DNA of 64,000 nucleotides from an uncultured Planctomycetota bacterium (GCA_903928115.1 CAIYPP010000125.1:1-64000), one strand, 5' to 3'; counted from the first letter of the stretch, positions 52,881 to 62,006 are shown. Notes: generated from the sequence alone by a model not told the origin. A program made the numbers and translations.

Positions 52881-53825
52881 CTAGCGCGCTCCCTCCGCGG
52901 CCGACGCGCGCGGCGCGCGCAGCTTGCGCATCCAGCGCGGCCCCACGAGCGCGAGGAAGACGAACAGCGCCGTGACGATCTTGAGGTCGTTGGGATCGAG
53001 GCCCCAGCGCAGCGCGACGGCCACCAAGAGGCGGAAGAGAACCGAGCCCATCACCGCGCCGGTGATCAAGAAGCCGAGCGTGGCCGTACCGACGAGCGCC
53101 TCGCCGATGATCACGCTCGCGAGGCCCCACACGACCATGCCGATGCCCATCTGCACATCGGCGAAGCCTTGGTATTGCGCCAAGAGCGCACCGGAGAGCG
53201 CGATCAGTCCGTTGGAGAGCGCGAGGCCGAGGATCAGAACGCGGTCCGTGTTCACGCCGAGAGCACGGATCATCTGCGCGTTGTCCCCCGTCGCGCGCAT
53301 GGCGGTGCCGAGGTTCGTGCGGAAGAACCAGTGCAGGGCGAAGCCCACGATGCACACCAGTGCAAAGCCGCCGCCGAGCGCAGCAAGGTCGCGGGTGCTG
53401 ACTTCCCACGGTCCGAGCTGGACGGTCGGCGCGCCCTGCGCAAGAAAGCCAGCGAGCTGCTCCATGTCGGTCAGCAACGTGCGCACCGACATGAGCGGGA
53501 CGTTGCTCTTGCCCATGACGTGCAAGTTGACGGAGTAGAGCGCGGTCATCACGAGGATGCCGCTCAACAGGCCATTGATCGAAAAGCGCGTGTGGAGGAG
53601 GCCCGTCAGCGCGCCGGCCACAAAACCCGCGAGGAAACCAGCGCCTGTCGCGAGCAACGGCTCGCACCCGGCGAGCAACAGCACCGCGCAAACGGACGCG
53701 CCGAGCGTGAACGAGCCCTCCGCCGTGATGTCGGGGAAATTGAAGATGCGGAAGCTCAAGTAGACGCCGAACGCGAGCATCGCGAGCAGCAGACCAATCG
53801 TCAGCGCGCCGAGCAGGAGCGTCAC
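52881..53825 (-). CDS. ABC transporter permease (TrpY/COG4120-like)
   Basis: 314 residues, eight or nine hydrophobic helices. MLAFGVYLSFRIFNFPDITAEGSF is the family's N-terminal signature, with GALTGLLHTRFSINGLLSGILVM following. One permease gene suggests a homodimer. Its ATG overlaps the upstream STAS gene stop by four bases (ATGA), so it is translated together with that regulator. Pairs with the COG1101-type ATPase and the TrpX-like binding protein. Confidence 0.9.
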   Translation of the reverse strand: MTLLLGALTIGLLLAMLAFGVYLSFRIFNFPDITAEGSFTLGASVCAVLLLAGCEPLLATGAGFLAGFVAGALTGLLHTRFSINGLLSGILVMTALYSVNLHVMGKSNVPLMSVRTLLTDMEQLAGFLAQGAPTVQLGPWEVSTRDLAALGGGFALVCIVGFALHWFFRTNLGTAMRATGDNAQMIRALGVNTDRVLILGLALSNGLIALSGALLAQYQGFADVQMGIGMVVWGLASVIIGEALVGTATLGFLITGAVMGSVLFRLLVAVALRWGLDPNDLKIVTALFVFLALVGPRWMRKLRAPRASAAEGAR

Positions 53826-55063
53826 GGCAGGCCCTCCTCGATGCGCTCGACGGGCGAGAGCCAGTAGGCACCGCGGAAGAGCTCCGTCTGACCGATACCT
53901 TCGTAGGGTCGGTCATCCGCCATGAGGTGCAGGAGCGAGGTGGGAAGCGCGCTCTCCAGGAACTGACGGACCGCGGTCCCGAGGTCGAGGGCGCCCTGCT
54001 GCACCGGCCGATAAGGAAGCACGAGCGCGTGGATGTGGGCGTGCAGCGAGCTGCCCTCGGCGACGGGCCGAACGTGCGCACGCAGGGGCGCCGAAGGTTC
54101 GCGCGTCACGATGCCGCACAGGAGCGCCGTGCTGCGCTCCGTTCCGCGCTCCGTCGTGAACGACATCCGATCTCGCACCGCCGGAAACTCGAACAAGCTG
54201 CTGCCGCCGAGCAGAGCAGGCGACCGAGTGAGCTGCGCACCGACGATGCAGCCTGTCTCCGCGGCGAGTGCCACTGCGAAGGTCGGCGCGCTGCACTGCC
54301 GCGCGAAGGACTCCAAGAGCTCGCTGAGCGCAAGTCCGCCGCTCTCCGCCGACGCACGGAATCGGCCGTGATCCTGGAAGCGCCCCGTGCCTCGAATCGC
54401 CGTCAGCGCCTGCACGGTCGGCTGCAACGATCCTGCGGCGAGCACGTAGTCGGGAACTTGGCTCCCGTCGGGCGCCAAGGTTGCGGCCGCGCCGCCGAGC
54501 GCGAAGAACTCGCCGAATCGGGACTCGCAGTCGGCATAGCCCGAGCCCATCGCGCCGATCCCGAGGCCCCAAGTCTCCGCGGGGAACTGCAGCGTGCGGC
54601 AGTCGGCTGCGCTGGCGCCGCCGAGCAGCACACGCTCCGGCGCGCCATGCACCGAAACGCGCATCGCGGTGGCGCCCGAAGACGGCTGGACTTCGAGTAC
54701 CACCGCGCCGTCGTGAACTTCGCGCACCGTCGCTGCCGGCGCGACGGGCTTCGCAGCCTGGCGCGCCTGCTTGACGATGTTCGCGAGGCCGACCATGCGC
54801 AGGATGCCGTCGACCTGCTCGCTGGGGCTGACCACGGACAGCGAGCCGCGGATGCCGTGCAGCGCGCGGTGGTGCTTCACCAGCACACGAATTCCAGCAG
54901 AGCTGATGTAGTGCACGGATCCCATGTGCAGCTCGACATGATGGCAGCCGGCGCGGATGACCTCGTCGATGGCCGATGCCACGAACTCGCTCCACTCGGC
55001 GTCGAGGCGGCCCTTCAGCCAAAGCTCGACGAGCTCCGCTTGCTGGACTTTTTGAATCTCCAT
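53822..55063 (-). CDS. STAS-domain (anti-sigma antagonist) protein with large unknown C-terminal region
   Basis: 413 residues. The first ~100 are a STAS/SpoIIAA fold: WLKGRLDAEWSEFVASAID, then HYISSAGIRVLVKHH. Aligning on the Gly, Ser55 matches B. subtilis SpoIIAA Ser58, the residue phosphorylated by the anti-sigma kinase. Residues ~110-413 are a globular alpha/beta region I do not recognise (GLGIGAMGSGYADCESRFGE, LRAHVRPVAEGSSLHAHIHA). ATG shares one base with the SBP stop (TGATG), and its stop overlaps the permease start. It probably receives signal from the RsbW-like kinase encoded upstream. Confidence 0.72.
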   Translation of the reverse strand: MEIQKVQQAELVELWLKGRLDAEWSEFVASAIDEVIRAGCHHVELHMGSVHYISSAGIRVLVKHHRALHGIRGSLSVVSPSEQVDGILRMVGLANIVKQARQAAKPVAPAATVREVHDGAVVLEVQPSSGATAMRVSVHGAPERVLLGGASAADCRTLQFPAETWGLGIGAMGSGYADCESRFGEFFALGGAAATLAPDGSQVPDYVLAAGSLQPTVQALTAIRGTGRFQDHGRFRASAESGGLALSELLESFARQCSAPTFAVALAAETGCIVGAQLTRSPALLGGSSLFEFPAVRDRMSFTTERGTERSTALLCGIVTREPSAPLRAHVRPVAEGSSLHAHIHALVLPYRPVQQGALDLGTAVRQFLESALPTSLLHLMADDRPYEGIGQTELFRGAYWLSPVERIEEGLP

Positions 55064-57048
55064 CAGCGCAAGACCTCGTCGGCTCGCGAAACGAGCTCAG
55101 GAGGGAAGACGATGCCAAACCTTGCGGCGACCGGCAGATTCAGCTCGAGCTTCGTCTTCGTAATCAGCGTGAACGGGATGTTCGCCGGCGACTCGCCGCG
55201 CAGCACGCGCGCGGCGACACGACCTGACTCCAGCCCGTTCTCGTAGAAGTCCGTCGAAAGCCCCATGACGGCCCCCGACTTCACGTTTCCATAGGCAAAG
55301 GTGAAGAGCGGGACGTTCGAACGCTGCGCCGCCATGGCGATCGAGGCGAACGCTACACCGCTCTGGTTGTCGGTGATTTGGCAAAAAGCGTCGATGCCGC
55401 GCTGACACAACGCGAGCGCGGCGTCCGGGATTTCGCCTCCGGTCGTGACCCCAATCGCCTCGAATTCGTATCCAGCCGCCTTGGCGAGGCGCTCGAAGTC
55501 CTCCTTGTAGAACACCGAGTTGATCTCGGACGGCACGAAGAGCGTGCCGATGCGACGGGCCTTCGGAAGAATCTGCCTCAGCAGCGTCAGCATTTCCGCA
55601 TGCGGTGCTCCGAGGTAGCTGCCCGTGACGTTCGGCAAGTGGGCGGTCGGGCTTTCTCCAGCGCCCGCGAGCATTGGATTCGCGACGAGAGTGAAGACGA
55701 TCGGCACGGTCTTCCCGCGCCGCAGCACCATCTGCAACGCCGGTGTGGTGCTCGCAATCATCAGGTCCGAGCCGTCTGTCACCACCGCATCCACGAGGGT
55801 ACTCAAGGTCGCCATGTCGCCTTGGGCAGAGCGTCGGCGAACCTCGATGTCTACGCCGTCGACCAATCCAGCGCTCTCGAGCCCATCGAACAAGCCTTGG
55901 CGAGCGAGATCGACGTTCAGCGTGTCGACGTACTCGATGAAGTCGACGCGCAGCTTGCGAGTGGGGGAGCTCTTGGTCGGCGCGGGGGCGTCCGACTTGC
56001 GGACCACGACGCTGCCGTCGAGTTCGACGATCCTCGCTGCGGATTCCAGAAGATCCGCTGGGAAACTCCAATCACCACCGATGTCGGCGAGCGTCTTGCG
56101 ATTCAGGACGAGCATCTCGGGAACGCGGTTTTCGATCGCGACTGTGGCCGGATCCTTGCCCTCGAGGACGTCGGCAGCGAGATCGCCGATCATCCTCCCG
56201 ATCTCGGCATAGTCCGAGCCGAGGTCGAAAAGACCGCCCTTCTCGGAAGTCGGCGGAATCACCGAGAACACAGGAAGCTTCGAGCGTGCGGCCGTGCCGG
56301 TGACGACGTCGATGGCGCCGAGAACGCACACATCGCCCGTGACGAACAGAGCGTCGATCCCACGTGAAATGAGGGAGCTGAGCGACTCGAGCACCTCGTT
56401 GCTGTGCCCCGCATTGGCTTCGAGCAGCTCGATGCCGAGCTTTTCGCAGACCGTGCGCGTGAGCTTCGTCTGAGCCTCACTATTCGCCTCGGCGGGGTTC
56501 CACACGAGCCCGACGCGGCTGAGGCTGGGATTCATGCGACGAGCGACCGCGAAGCAGCGCTCGATCGGCTGCATCGAGCCGAAACCCGCCATCCACGGCG
56601 GGTGCTCGAGCGGATTCTCACGGCGAATGCCGACCCCCGCAGCGAAGGGATCGGAGACACAGCCGAAGACGTGCTTCACATGGGCGTGGTCCCGATTGGC
56701 GTTCGCCACCGTCTGCATGGAGACGGTGGTGACCGTGATCACGAGGTCGTTGCTGCCGGACACCACGTCGCGCGCGATGGCGTTGGCCGTCGGAATGTCC
56801 GCCTCCGCGTTGTACTTGCGGAGCTCGATCTTCCCTCCATCACGGAAGCCGCGAGCATCGAGTCCTCGCAAGACGCCTTCGACGGTCTGATCGAGCACGA
56901 GCTGAGACGCATGCTGCACCAGCGCAACGCGCTGAGTCTTGCTCGCCCCGCGCGCCTGCTTCGAACGCCAGTCCGACCAAAGCAAGAGCCCCGACACGAA
57001 CGCGATCAACAACAGCCCGGGCAGCAGCTTGCGCAGGGTGGGGAGCAT
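55063..57048 (-). CDS. Membrane-anchored, tandemly duplicated TrpX-type substrate-binding protein
   Basis: 661 residues. An N-terminal helix (LLPGLLLIAFVSGLLLWSDW) anchors it, with no lipobox. Two ABC_sub_bind (PF04392/COG2984-like) domains follow at about residues 40-335 and 362-655. Both open with a beta strand and helix (RVALVQHASQLVLDQTVEG; LRVDFIEYVDTLNVDLARQ) and share the DLxITVTT/DLMIASTT element. Ordinary family members have one domain. It begins 93 bases after the RsbW-like stop and overlaps the STAS gene by one base. Two clefts could bind ligand or serve as sensor. Ligand unknown. Confidence 0.85.
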   Translation of the reverse strand: MLPTLRKLLPGLLLIAFVSGLLLWSDWRSKQARGASKTQRVALVQHASQLVLDQTVEGVLRGLDARGFRDGGKIELRKYNAEADIPTANAIARDVVSGSNDLVITVTTVSMQTVANANRDHAHVKHVFGCVSDPFAAGVGIRRENPLEHPPWMAGFGSMQPIERCFAVARRMNPSLSRVGLVWNPAEANSEAQTKLTRTVCEKLGIELLEANAGHSNEVLESLSSLISRGIDALFVTGDVCVLGAIDVVTGTAARSKLPVFSVIPPTSEKGGLFDLGSDYAEIGRMIGDLAADVLEGKDPATVAIENRVPEMLVLNRKTLADIGGDWSFPADLLESAARIVELDGSVVVRKSDAPAPTKSSPTRKLRVDFIEYVDTLNVDLARQGLFDGLESAGLVDGVDIEVRRRSAQGDMATLSTLVDAVVTDGSDLMIASTTPALQMVLRRGKTVPIVFTLVANPMLAGAGESPTAHLPNVTGSYLGAPHAEMLTLLRQILPKARRIGTLFVPSEINSVFYKEDFERLAKAAGYEFEAIGVTTGGEIPDAALALCQRGIDAFCQITDNQSGVAFASIAMAAQRSNVPLFTFAYGNVKSGAVMGLSTDFYENGLESGRVAARVLRGESPANIPFTLITKTKLELNLPVAARFGIVFPPELVSRADEVLR

Positions 57049-57141
57049 GGGGGGGCTCGGCGGGGCCGAGGTTAGCGGACGATGCACGAGTCCGCGCACC
57101 CCAGAACCAGTTTTTCCGAGCGGGACTCGCGGCGCGACGTC

Positions 57142-57573
57142 TCAGCGAGCGCCCGCGCCCTGAGGCAGGTCCCACTCCACCTCGACGACATTCTTCCCAC
57201 CTTGGCGGCTCCAGCGCTGCCGGTCGGTCGTGCACTTCACGAAGTGAATGCCTAGACCGCCGATCTCGCGCTCTTCTATCGCGAGTTCCAGATCCGGCGT
57301 TGCTCTTGAAAAGGGATCGAAGGACGGACCACAGTCTTCGAGCCGCAGCTGCAACGTCGTTCCATCGCGGCGCAGCGTGACATCCATGGTGGCGTTCGCG
57401 CCGAGCCCGCTGTGGTGACAGACGTTCAGCATCAGCTCTTCGAGCACGAGCCGCAGTGTTCCGAGCTTCGACTCGCCCAGGTCCCAGCTGGCGCCAACCG
57501 CTACGAGTTGGTCGAGCGCAGCGAAGACCGCGGGCTCTTCGAGCCGAACTTGCAGCGCATACGACGACTCCAT
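57142..57573 (-). CDS. RsbW/SpoIIAB-like anti-sigma serine/threonine kinase
   Basis: 143 residues with a GHKL ATPase fold: N-box Glu46/Asn50 (LVLEELMLNVCHHSG), G1-like LEDCGPSFDP (Asp80) and G2-like GGLGIHFVK (Gly105-Gly108). This is the compact anti-sigma regulatory kinase that phosphorylates STAS antagonists. It heads the minus-strand operon, so its likely partner is the STAS protein two genes on. The sigma factor it controls is not in the window, if there is one. Confidence 0.85.
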   Translation of the reverse strand: MESSYALQVRLEEPAVFAALDQLVAVGASWDLGESKLGTLRLVLEELMLNVCHHSGLGANATMDVTLRRDGTTLQLRLEDCGPSFDPFSRATPDLELAIEEREIGGLGIHFVKCTTDRQRWSRQGGKNVVEVEWDLPQGAGAR

Positions 57574-57797
57574 CTATCGAGCCCCCGATCCGTGCCGCGC
57601 CTCTGTGGGGGGCGAGGACCGTCGTCTGTGGCTCATCTGCATGCGGCAAGGATAGTCCACGATGGGGGCTCGCGAAACCGAGGGACCGAATCCCAGCGGA
57701 TGGCGGTCCCACTGGGTTCGGGGATGCGACGCCCTACACTTCGTGAGGTTCGCGCGCAGTGGTTCGCGGCGGACATTCGATTTTTAGAGGAGCAGCA

Positions 57798-58154
57798 ATG
57801 AAGAGCGTTGGGCCGGTGGCGGTCTTGGCGTTGGCGGCATGCGGCGGGGATCGCACGGAGAGGGAACGTGAGAATGCGTTCCAAGAGAAGAAGCAGGAGA
57901 ACAAGGTCGAGGTATCGACCACGATGCCGAGCGGCGAGCGCTGGGCGTGGCCGTTCCTGCCGGGCGAGTCCGAGGTGGTGAGTCACGATCGGCGCGCGAC
58001 CCTCGCACGCTCCACTCCCATGGTCTTCGTCGTGTACGGGGAAAAGGGGCCGTTGACGTACACGTGCGCGGATCGCGCGACGGAGTCGCACATCGACCAC
58101 ACCGTGTACGTCTCGAAGGAGACGTCGAACATCAAGTTCACGGTCTGGAACTGA
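57798..58154 (+). CDS. Small lipoprotein of unknown function
   Basis: 118 residues. The signal GPVAVLALAACGGD ends in lipobox LAAC. The early mature part is Glu/Lys-rich, then mixed beta (GERWAWPFLPGE, PMVFVVYGEKGPLTYTC). The ribosome site AGAGGAG at 57785-57791 is strong and places the start at ATG 57798. No family recognised. It converges with the ion channel gene and is well isolated from the ABC operon, which runs the other way. Confidence 0.7.
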   Translation: MKSVGPVAVLALAACGGDRTERERENAFQEKKQENKVEVSTTMPSGERWAWPFLPGESEVVSHDRRATLARSTPMVFVVYGEKGPLTYTCADRATESHIDHTVYVSKETSNIKFTVWN

Positions 58155-58193
58155 CACGCGCTCGGGCGAAAGCGGTCGGCGCCGCGGAGCGGG

Positions 58194-58874
58194 TCAGGAA
58201 GCTCGATTCGGCGGCGTCGTGAATTGCAGCGAAACGAGTCTCGCAACGAGGAGCGCGAGGTAGAGCTGGCCCGTCACCGCTTCGAGCGTGGCCAGCGTGC
58301 GCGCGAAAGGATGTACGGGCACGATGTCGCCGTAACCCACCGTGGTGAGCGACACGAAGGAGAAGTAGAGCAGATCGAAGCTGCGGCGCTCGCCAATCGA
58401 CACGATGGCCTCCGGATGCGGAGCGACCCCGTGGAACGCGGGCGGGGAGAGCTCGTAGCGCGCGAGCAGGCCGTAGAGCACCCAGTAGAAGATGCCAATC
58501 AGGAGATAGAGGACGATCGACGCGCAGATCTGCTCGCTGCCGACGCGCTGGGCTCGGAGCAGGTCTCGGAAGAGTGTGAAGACGGCGAGGAAGAGCAGCG
58601 CAATCGACAGCGCACCCTGTACAGAGTCCGTGATCAGTTGGACTTGCCAGAGTGAGAGCAGCTCGAGAAGCGCGATCGCGGTGAACAGTCCGAGCGCGAG
58701 GTGTCGGCGGCGCGAGGAGGCATCGGAAGAGTGCGCGCAGGCGGCCATGCACACGTTCCAGCCCAGCGAGAGCACCGTGCCGGCAAGCGAAGCGTCGCTC
58801 GCGAGGGGCGCGAGGAGATACGAAACCACCAGCGCGACGGCGATCAGGAAGAACTTGTGCGTGCGCAGGCTCAT
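58194..58874 (-). CDS. Two-pore-type potassium channel-like membrane protein
   Basis: 226 residues with about six hydrophobic helices. SLTTVGYGDIVP near residue 178 is the K+ channel selectivity filter (TVGYGD), followed by a final inner helix; this is the Ion_trans_2 module. ASIVLYLLIGIFYWVLYGLL is the outer helix. No C-terminal RCK domain is seen. ATG at 58872-58874 (MSLRTHK) gives a compact membrane channel. It lies 17 bases downstream of the metal transporter gene on the same strand and may be co-transcribed. Confidence 0.85.
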   Translation of the reverse strand: MSLRTHKFFLIAVALVVSYLLAPLASDASLAGTVLSLGWNVCMAACAHSSDASSRRRHLALGLFTAIALLELLSLWQVQLITDSVQGALSIALLFLAVFTLFRDLLRAQRVGSEQICASIVLYLLIGIFYWVLYGLLARYELSPPAFHGVAPHPEAIVSIGERRSFDLLYFSFVSLTTVGYGDIVPVHPFARTLATLEAVTGQLYLALLVARLVSLQFTTPPNRAS

Positions 58875-58891
58875 CGGGATCGGACTGGGGC

Positions 58892-59611
58892 TCAAAGCCC
58901 GCCGAAGAGGACCGCGAGGCCGCTCGCAGAGATCACGCCTCCGGCGATGGCATGGGACCAGCGCTCCAAGCGCTGCAGACGCACTTGGGCGAGGCCCGAG
59001 TGGGCGATGCCGACGAGGACGAGCATCGTCGCCACGGTTGCAACGGTGAAGACGACGGCGGTCCAGCCGGCGAGAGCGAGCTGGCCTTGGCTTGCGGGGA
59101 TGAAGTAGAGCGGGATCAGCGGCTCGCACGGGCCGAGCACGAAGACCACGAAGAGTCCCCAGAAGGTCGCGCGCCGAGTGTCCTGCGGCACCGCGCTGGC
59201 GTCGTGTTCGTGCTGCAAGTCGCCATGTGGATGCAGATGCACGTGCCCGCGATGGGAGTGCAAGCTCATTCCAGAGCGGGAGCGAAGCGCGACGCGCAGG
59301 CCCCAGAGTCCGTAGACGACGCCGAGCGCCACGAGGGCCCACGCCGCAAGCTCGCCGCGGCCAGACTCGACCGCGGAGACTTCGTCGGCCGAGCGGCCGA
59401 GGCCCAGCCCAAGCGCACCCAGGATCAGCGACGACGCCACATGACCGAGACCGCAGAGCGCCGTGATCCACAGCGTGCGCGAGCGAGACCAGCCGCGAGC
59501 TCGCGCGAGCATCACGAACGGGAGCGTGTGGTCGGGGCCCACCGCAGTGTGCACGACAGCGACGAGCGCCGCAGAACCCAGCAAGCTCAAGGAGAACGCG
59601 TCGGTGGCCAT
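58892..59611 (-). CDS. UreH/NicO-type metal transporter with His-rich loop
   Basis: 239 residues, about six helices. VHTAVGPDHTLPFVMLAR carries the HxxxxxDH metal-binding signature seen in UreH and related Ni/Co transporters. The central loop SLHSHRGHVHLHPHGDLQHE is very rich in His and probably binds transition metal. VFVLGPCEPLIPLYF is the second half of the repeated fold. ATG at 59609-59611 precedes the first helix. Metal and direction are not shown by sequence. It is followed by the channel gene. Confidence 0.75.
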   Translation of the reverse strand: MATDAFSLSLLGSAALVAVVHTAVGPDHTLPFVMLARARGWSRSRTLWITALCGLGHVASSLILGALGLGLGRSADEVSAVESGRGELAAWALVALGVVYGLWGLRVALRSRSGMSLHSHRGHVHLHPHGDLQHEHDASAVPQDTRRATFWGLFVVFVLGPCEPLIPLYFIPASQGQLALAGWTAVVFTVATVATMLVLVGIAHSGLAQVRLQRLERWSHAIAGGVISASGLAVLFGGL

Positions 59612-59743
59612 GAATGCGCGGGAGCATAGCAACGCTCGATCCACCGTCACGAGTCGTGCCCTCGCAGCGAAGTTCTCGCGCAAGAAAACGCGACAAAACA
59701 CGCTTGGTTGGAAGGCGGAGGGCGCTCGAAGTATCGTGACCGC

Positions 59744-60556
59744 ATGAAGCGTCCGAGCCCGCCCCCCGCGACCGTCGAAGCGCGTCTCGCCGCGCTTGCT
59801 CTGCTCTCCGCTCTCACCGGCTGCGCTGCCCCGGTGGCGTCGAGCGCGAGCCCCCGTTCCCATCTCGCGCCGTGGGCAGAGGCAGGGCCGCTCGGAGGTG
59901 TGGCATACGGTGCGAGTCCCGCGATCAACCCAACCGCCCCGCTCCCCGTTTCGGCGCCGCAAGGCGAGTCGTCGTGGCGTCGCCCCGCACTCGGCACCAC
60001 GCACATCCTCGTCGGAGCGCAGCGGTACGAAGACACGGATTTTTGGGATCCGATCGAGAATGGATGGTTCGTGGGCCTCGACAGCTCCTATGAGAACGTC
60101 GACGACTGGTTCGGCGTCGAGTGGGGCGGCGCGCTGCGTTTCGACGACGGCGATCGCGCGAGCGACGGACCGCAGACCCCCGGTGTGCTCGACTACAGGC
60201 TCGACTCGGACATCGAGGCCTACGAAGCCTCGATCGGGGTGCGACGGACGTTCTTCCGGCGCTCGTCGTTTCGGCCCTACGTCGGGCTCGGCGCCTCCGC
60301 GATCTACTACGAGCTGGAGCGCACGGAGACCGGTGCGCCGGTACCGCCGGCGACCGAGGACTACCGCGACAAGAAGGAACACAAGCGCGTCACGTTTGGC
60401 CTGTACGCGCACTTGGGAATCGAGTGGCAGCTCAGCGAGTACATCATGCTCGGCGTGGATGCCCGCGCGCTGCGCGGTACGGACCTGCCCAACATGATGG
60501 GGAACGGCGATCTCGACTGTGAGCGCGTGTCGCTCTTCTTTGGCTTCGGCGGGTAG
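59744..60556 (+). CDS. Outer-membrane beta-barrel-like lipoprotein
   Basis: 270 residues. Signal LALLSALTGCAAP has lipobox LTGC. The mature part has alternating aromatic-polar beta strands (GWFVGLDSSYENVDDWFGVEW, FRPYVGLGASAIYYELE, KRVTFGLYAHLGIEW) and ends in RVSLFFGFGG, with near-terminal aromatics typical of small OmpW/porin-like barrels. ATG 59744 gives a compact signal. It is divergent from the metal transporter and 59 bases upstream of the efflux operon, so it may be transcribed with it. Confidence 0.65.
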   Translation: MKRPSPPPATVEARLAALALLSALTGCAAPVASSASPRSHLAPWAEAGPLGGVAYGASPAINPTAPLPVSAPQGESSWRRPALGTTHILVGAQRYEDTDFWDPIENGWFVGLDSSYENVDDWFGVEWGGALRFDDGDRASDGPQTPGVLDYRLDSDIEAYEASIGVRRTFFRRSSFRPYVGLGASAIYYELERTETGAPVPPATEDYRDKKEHKRVTFGLYAHLGIEWQLSEYIMLGVDARALRGTDLPNMMGNGDLDCERVSLFFGFGG

Positions 60557-60615
60557 AGCCGAGGCACGACTTCGATCCCCTGGAATCACGGCGTCTCTCG
60601 AAGCGATCACGGCCC

Positions 60616-61992
60616 ATGCGACTCTCGGCTCTTTCCCTCGCTCTGCTTTCGCTATTCGCCTGCCGTTCCGCCGAGGTCGCCCCGCGATCGATGGAGCGTG
60701 CGGACACGCCGGTCGCCGAGCAGTTCAAGAACGCCGGCGACCAAGGCGTCGTTCGCGACGACTGGGTTGCGAGCTTCGCGGACCCGCAGCTGAACGCGCT
60801 CGTTGCGGAAGCGCAGCGCAACAACCCCGATCTCGCCATCGCCGCAGCGAGGCGCGACCGAGCGGCGGCGGACGCGGGCAAGGCGGACGCGGCGCTACAG
60901 CCCAAGGTCGACGCCGTCGCCGGTGCGCAGCGAACGGAGAACAACGTCGCCGCGCGAGATCAGTTCAACCTGGGACTCGCCGTATCGTGGGAAGTGGACG
61001 TCTGGGGGCGGCTCTCGAATGCTGCACAGGCGGCGGCACTCGATGCGCTGGCTGCGCAGGCAGACTACGAGTTCGCGCGGCAATCGCTCGCGGCACGCAC
61101 GGCCCAGGCTTGGTTCCTCGCGCTGGCCGCGCGCGAACAGGTCGCACTCGATCGCGCGCTTCTCGAACAGCGTGACCGCGTCGCGCGCGTCGTCAAGGCA
61201 CGCTACGACGTGGGCGAAGGGCAGCGGATCGACTACGAGTCGGCGCTTGGCCTCGCGGCGACCGCTCGGCAAGCGCTTGCGGCGAGCGAAGAGGCGGGGC
61301 GCGCCGCGCTGCGTTCGCTCGAGTCGCTGCTCGGAAGGTATCCATCCAGCGAGGTTGAAGTCGCCGCGATGCTTCCGACGCTGCCGTCGGCGCCGCCGGT
61401 TGGACTCCCGTCGGAACTCTTGGAACGGCGGCCGGACGTCGTCGCCGCAGATCGGCGCGTCGCGGCAGCCTTCGGTCGCGTGGGGGCCGCGCGCGCAGCG
61501 AAGCTCCCGCGCATCTCGCTCACGGGCCAGCTCGGGCAGGGCTCTCAGGATCTCGCCAACCTCTTCGATCCCACCAATCTCGCGTGGAATTTGGGCGCCA
61601 ATCTTCTCGGCCCGCTGTTCGACGGCGGCGAACGGGAGGCGGCGTTGCAGTCCGCGAAGGCCTCGGAGCGCGAGGCGCTTGCGGCGTGGGTCAAGACGGC
61701 CCAGAGGTCGTTCCTCGAGGTCGAGACGGCCCTCGCCAACGAGCAGGTGCTGCGCCAGCGACGGACCGAGCTCGCCGAGGCGGAGTCGCGTCTCCTGCGC
61801 GCGCGAGACGCGGGCGAAGAGCGCTATCGCAACGGTGAGGCGACGATTCTCGACGTCGACCAATTGCACAACAACCACGCGAACGCGGCCCGGGCGCTGC
61901 TGCAGGTTCGCTCCGAGCTCTTCCAGCAGCGCATCAACCTGCACCTTGCGCTCGGCGGTTCTTTCGACGGCGCCCCGGCGACGACCCGCTGA
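60616..61992 (+). CDS. RND efflux outer-membrane factor (OprM/NodT family)
   Basis: 458 residues. Signal LALLSLFACRSAE has lipobox LFAC. Two repeated coiled-coil halves (NPDLAIAAARRDRAAADAG, FARQSLAARTAQAWFLALAA; LLERRPDVVAADRRVAAAFG, LFDGGEREAALQSAKASER) are the TolC-type tunnel pattern, with LLERRPDV a NodT hallmark. It heads a three-gene RND operon and is 14 bases before the membrane-fusion gene. Outer-membrane export duct for the pump. Confidence 0.93.
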   Translation: MRLSALSLALLSLFACRSAEVAPRSMERADTPVAEQFKNAGDQGVVRDDWVASFADPQLNALVAEAQRNNPDLAIAAARRDRAAADAGKADAALQPKVDAVAGAQRTENNVAARDQFNLGLAVSWEVDVWGRLSNAAQAAALDALAAQADYEFARQSLAARTAQAWFLALAAREQVALDRALLEQRDRVARVVKARYDVGEGQRIDYESALGLAATARQALAASEEAGRAALRSLESLLGRYPSSEVEVAAMLPTLPSAPPVGLPSELLERRPDVVAADRRVAAAFGRVGAARAAKLPRISLTGQLGQGSQDLANLFDPTNLAWNLGANLLGPLFDGGEREAALQSAKASEREALAAWVKTAQRSFLEVETALANEQVLRQRRTELAEAESRLLRARDAGEERYRNGEATILDVDQLHNNHANAARALLQVRSELFQQRINLHLALGGSFDGAPATTR

Positions 61993-62006
61993 GTTCTCGA
62001 ACGTCC

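Noticed and set aside
57574-57797. A small gene in the gap between the kinase and the lipoprotein
   Set aside because: Only Arg-rich frames are open here, without ribosome sites or motifs; the gap most likely holds divergent promoters.
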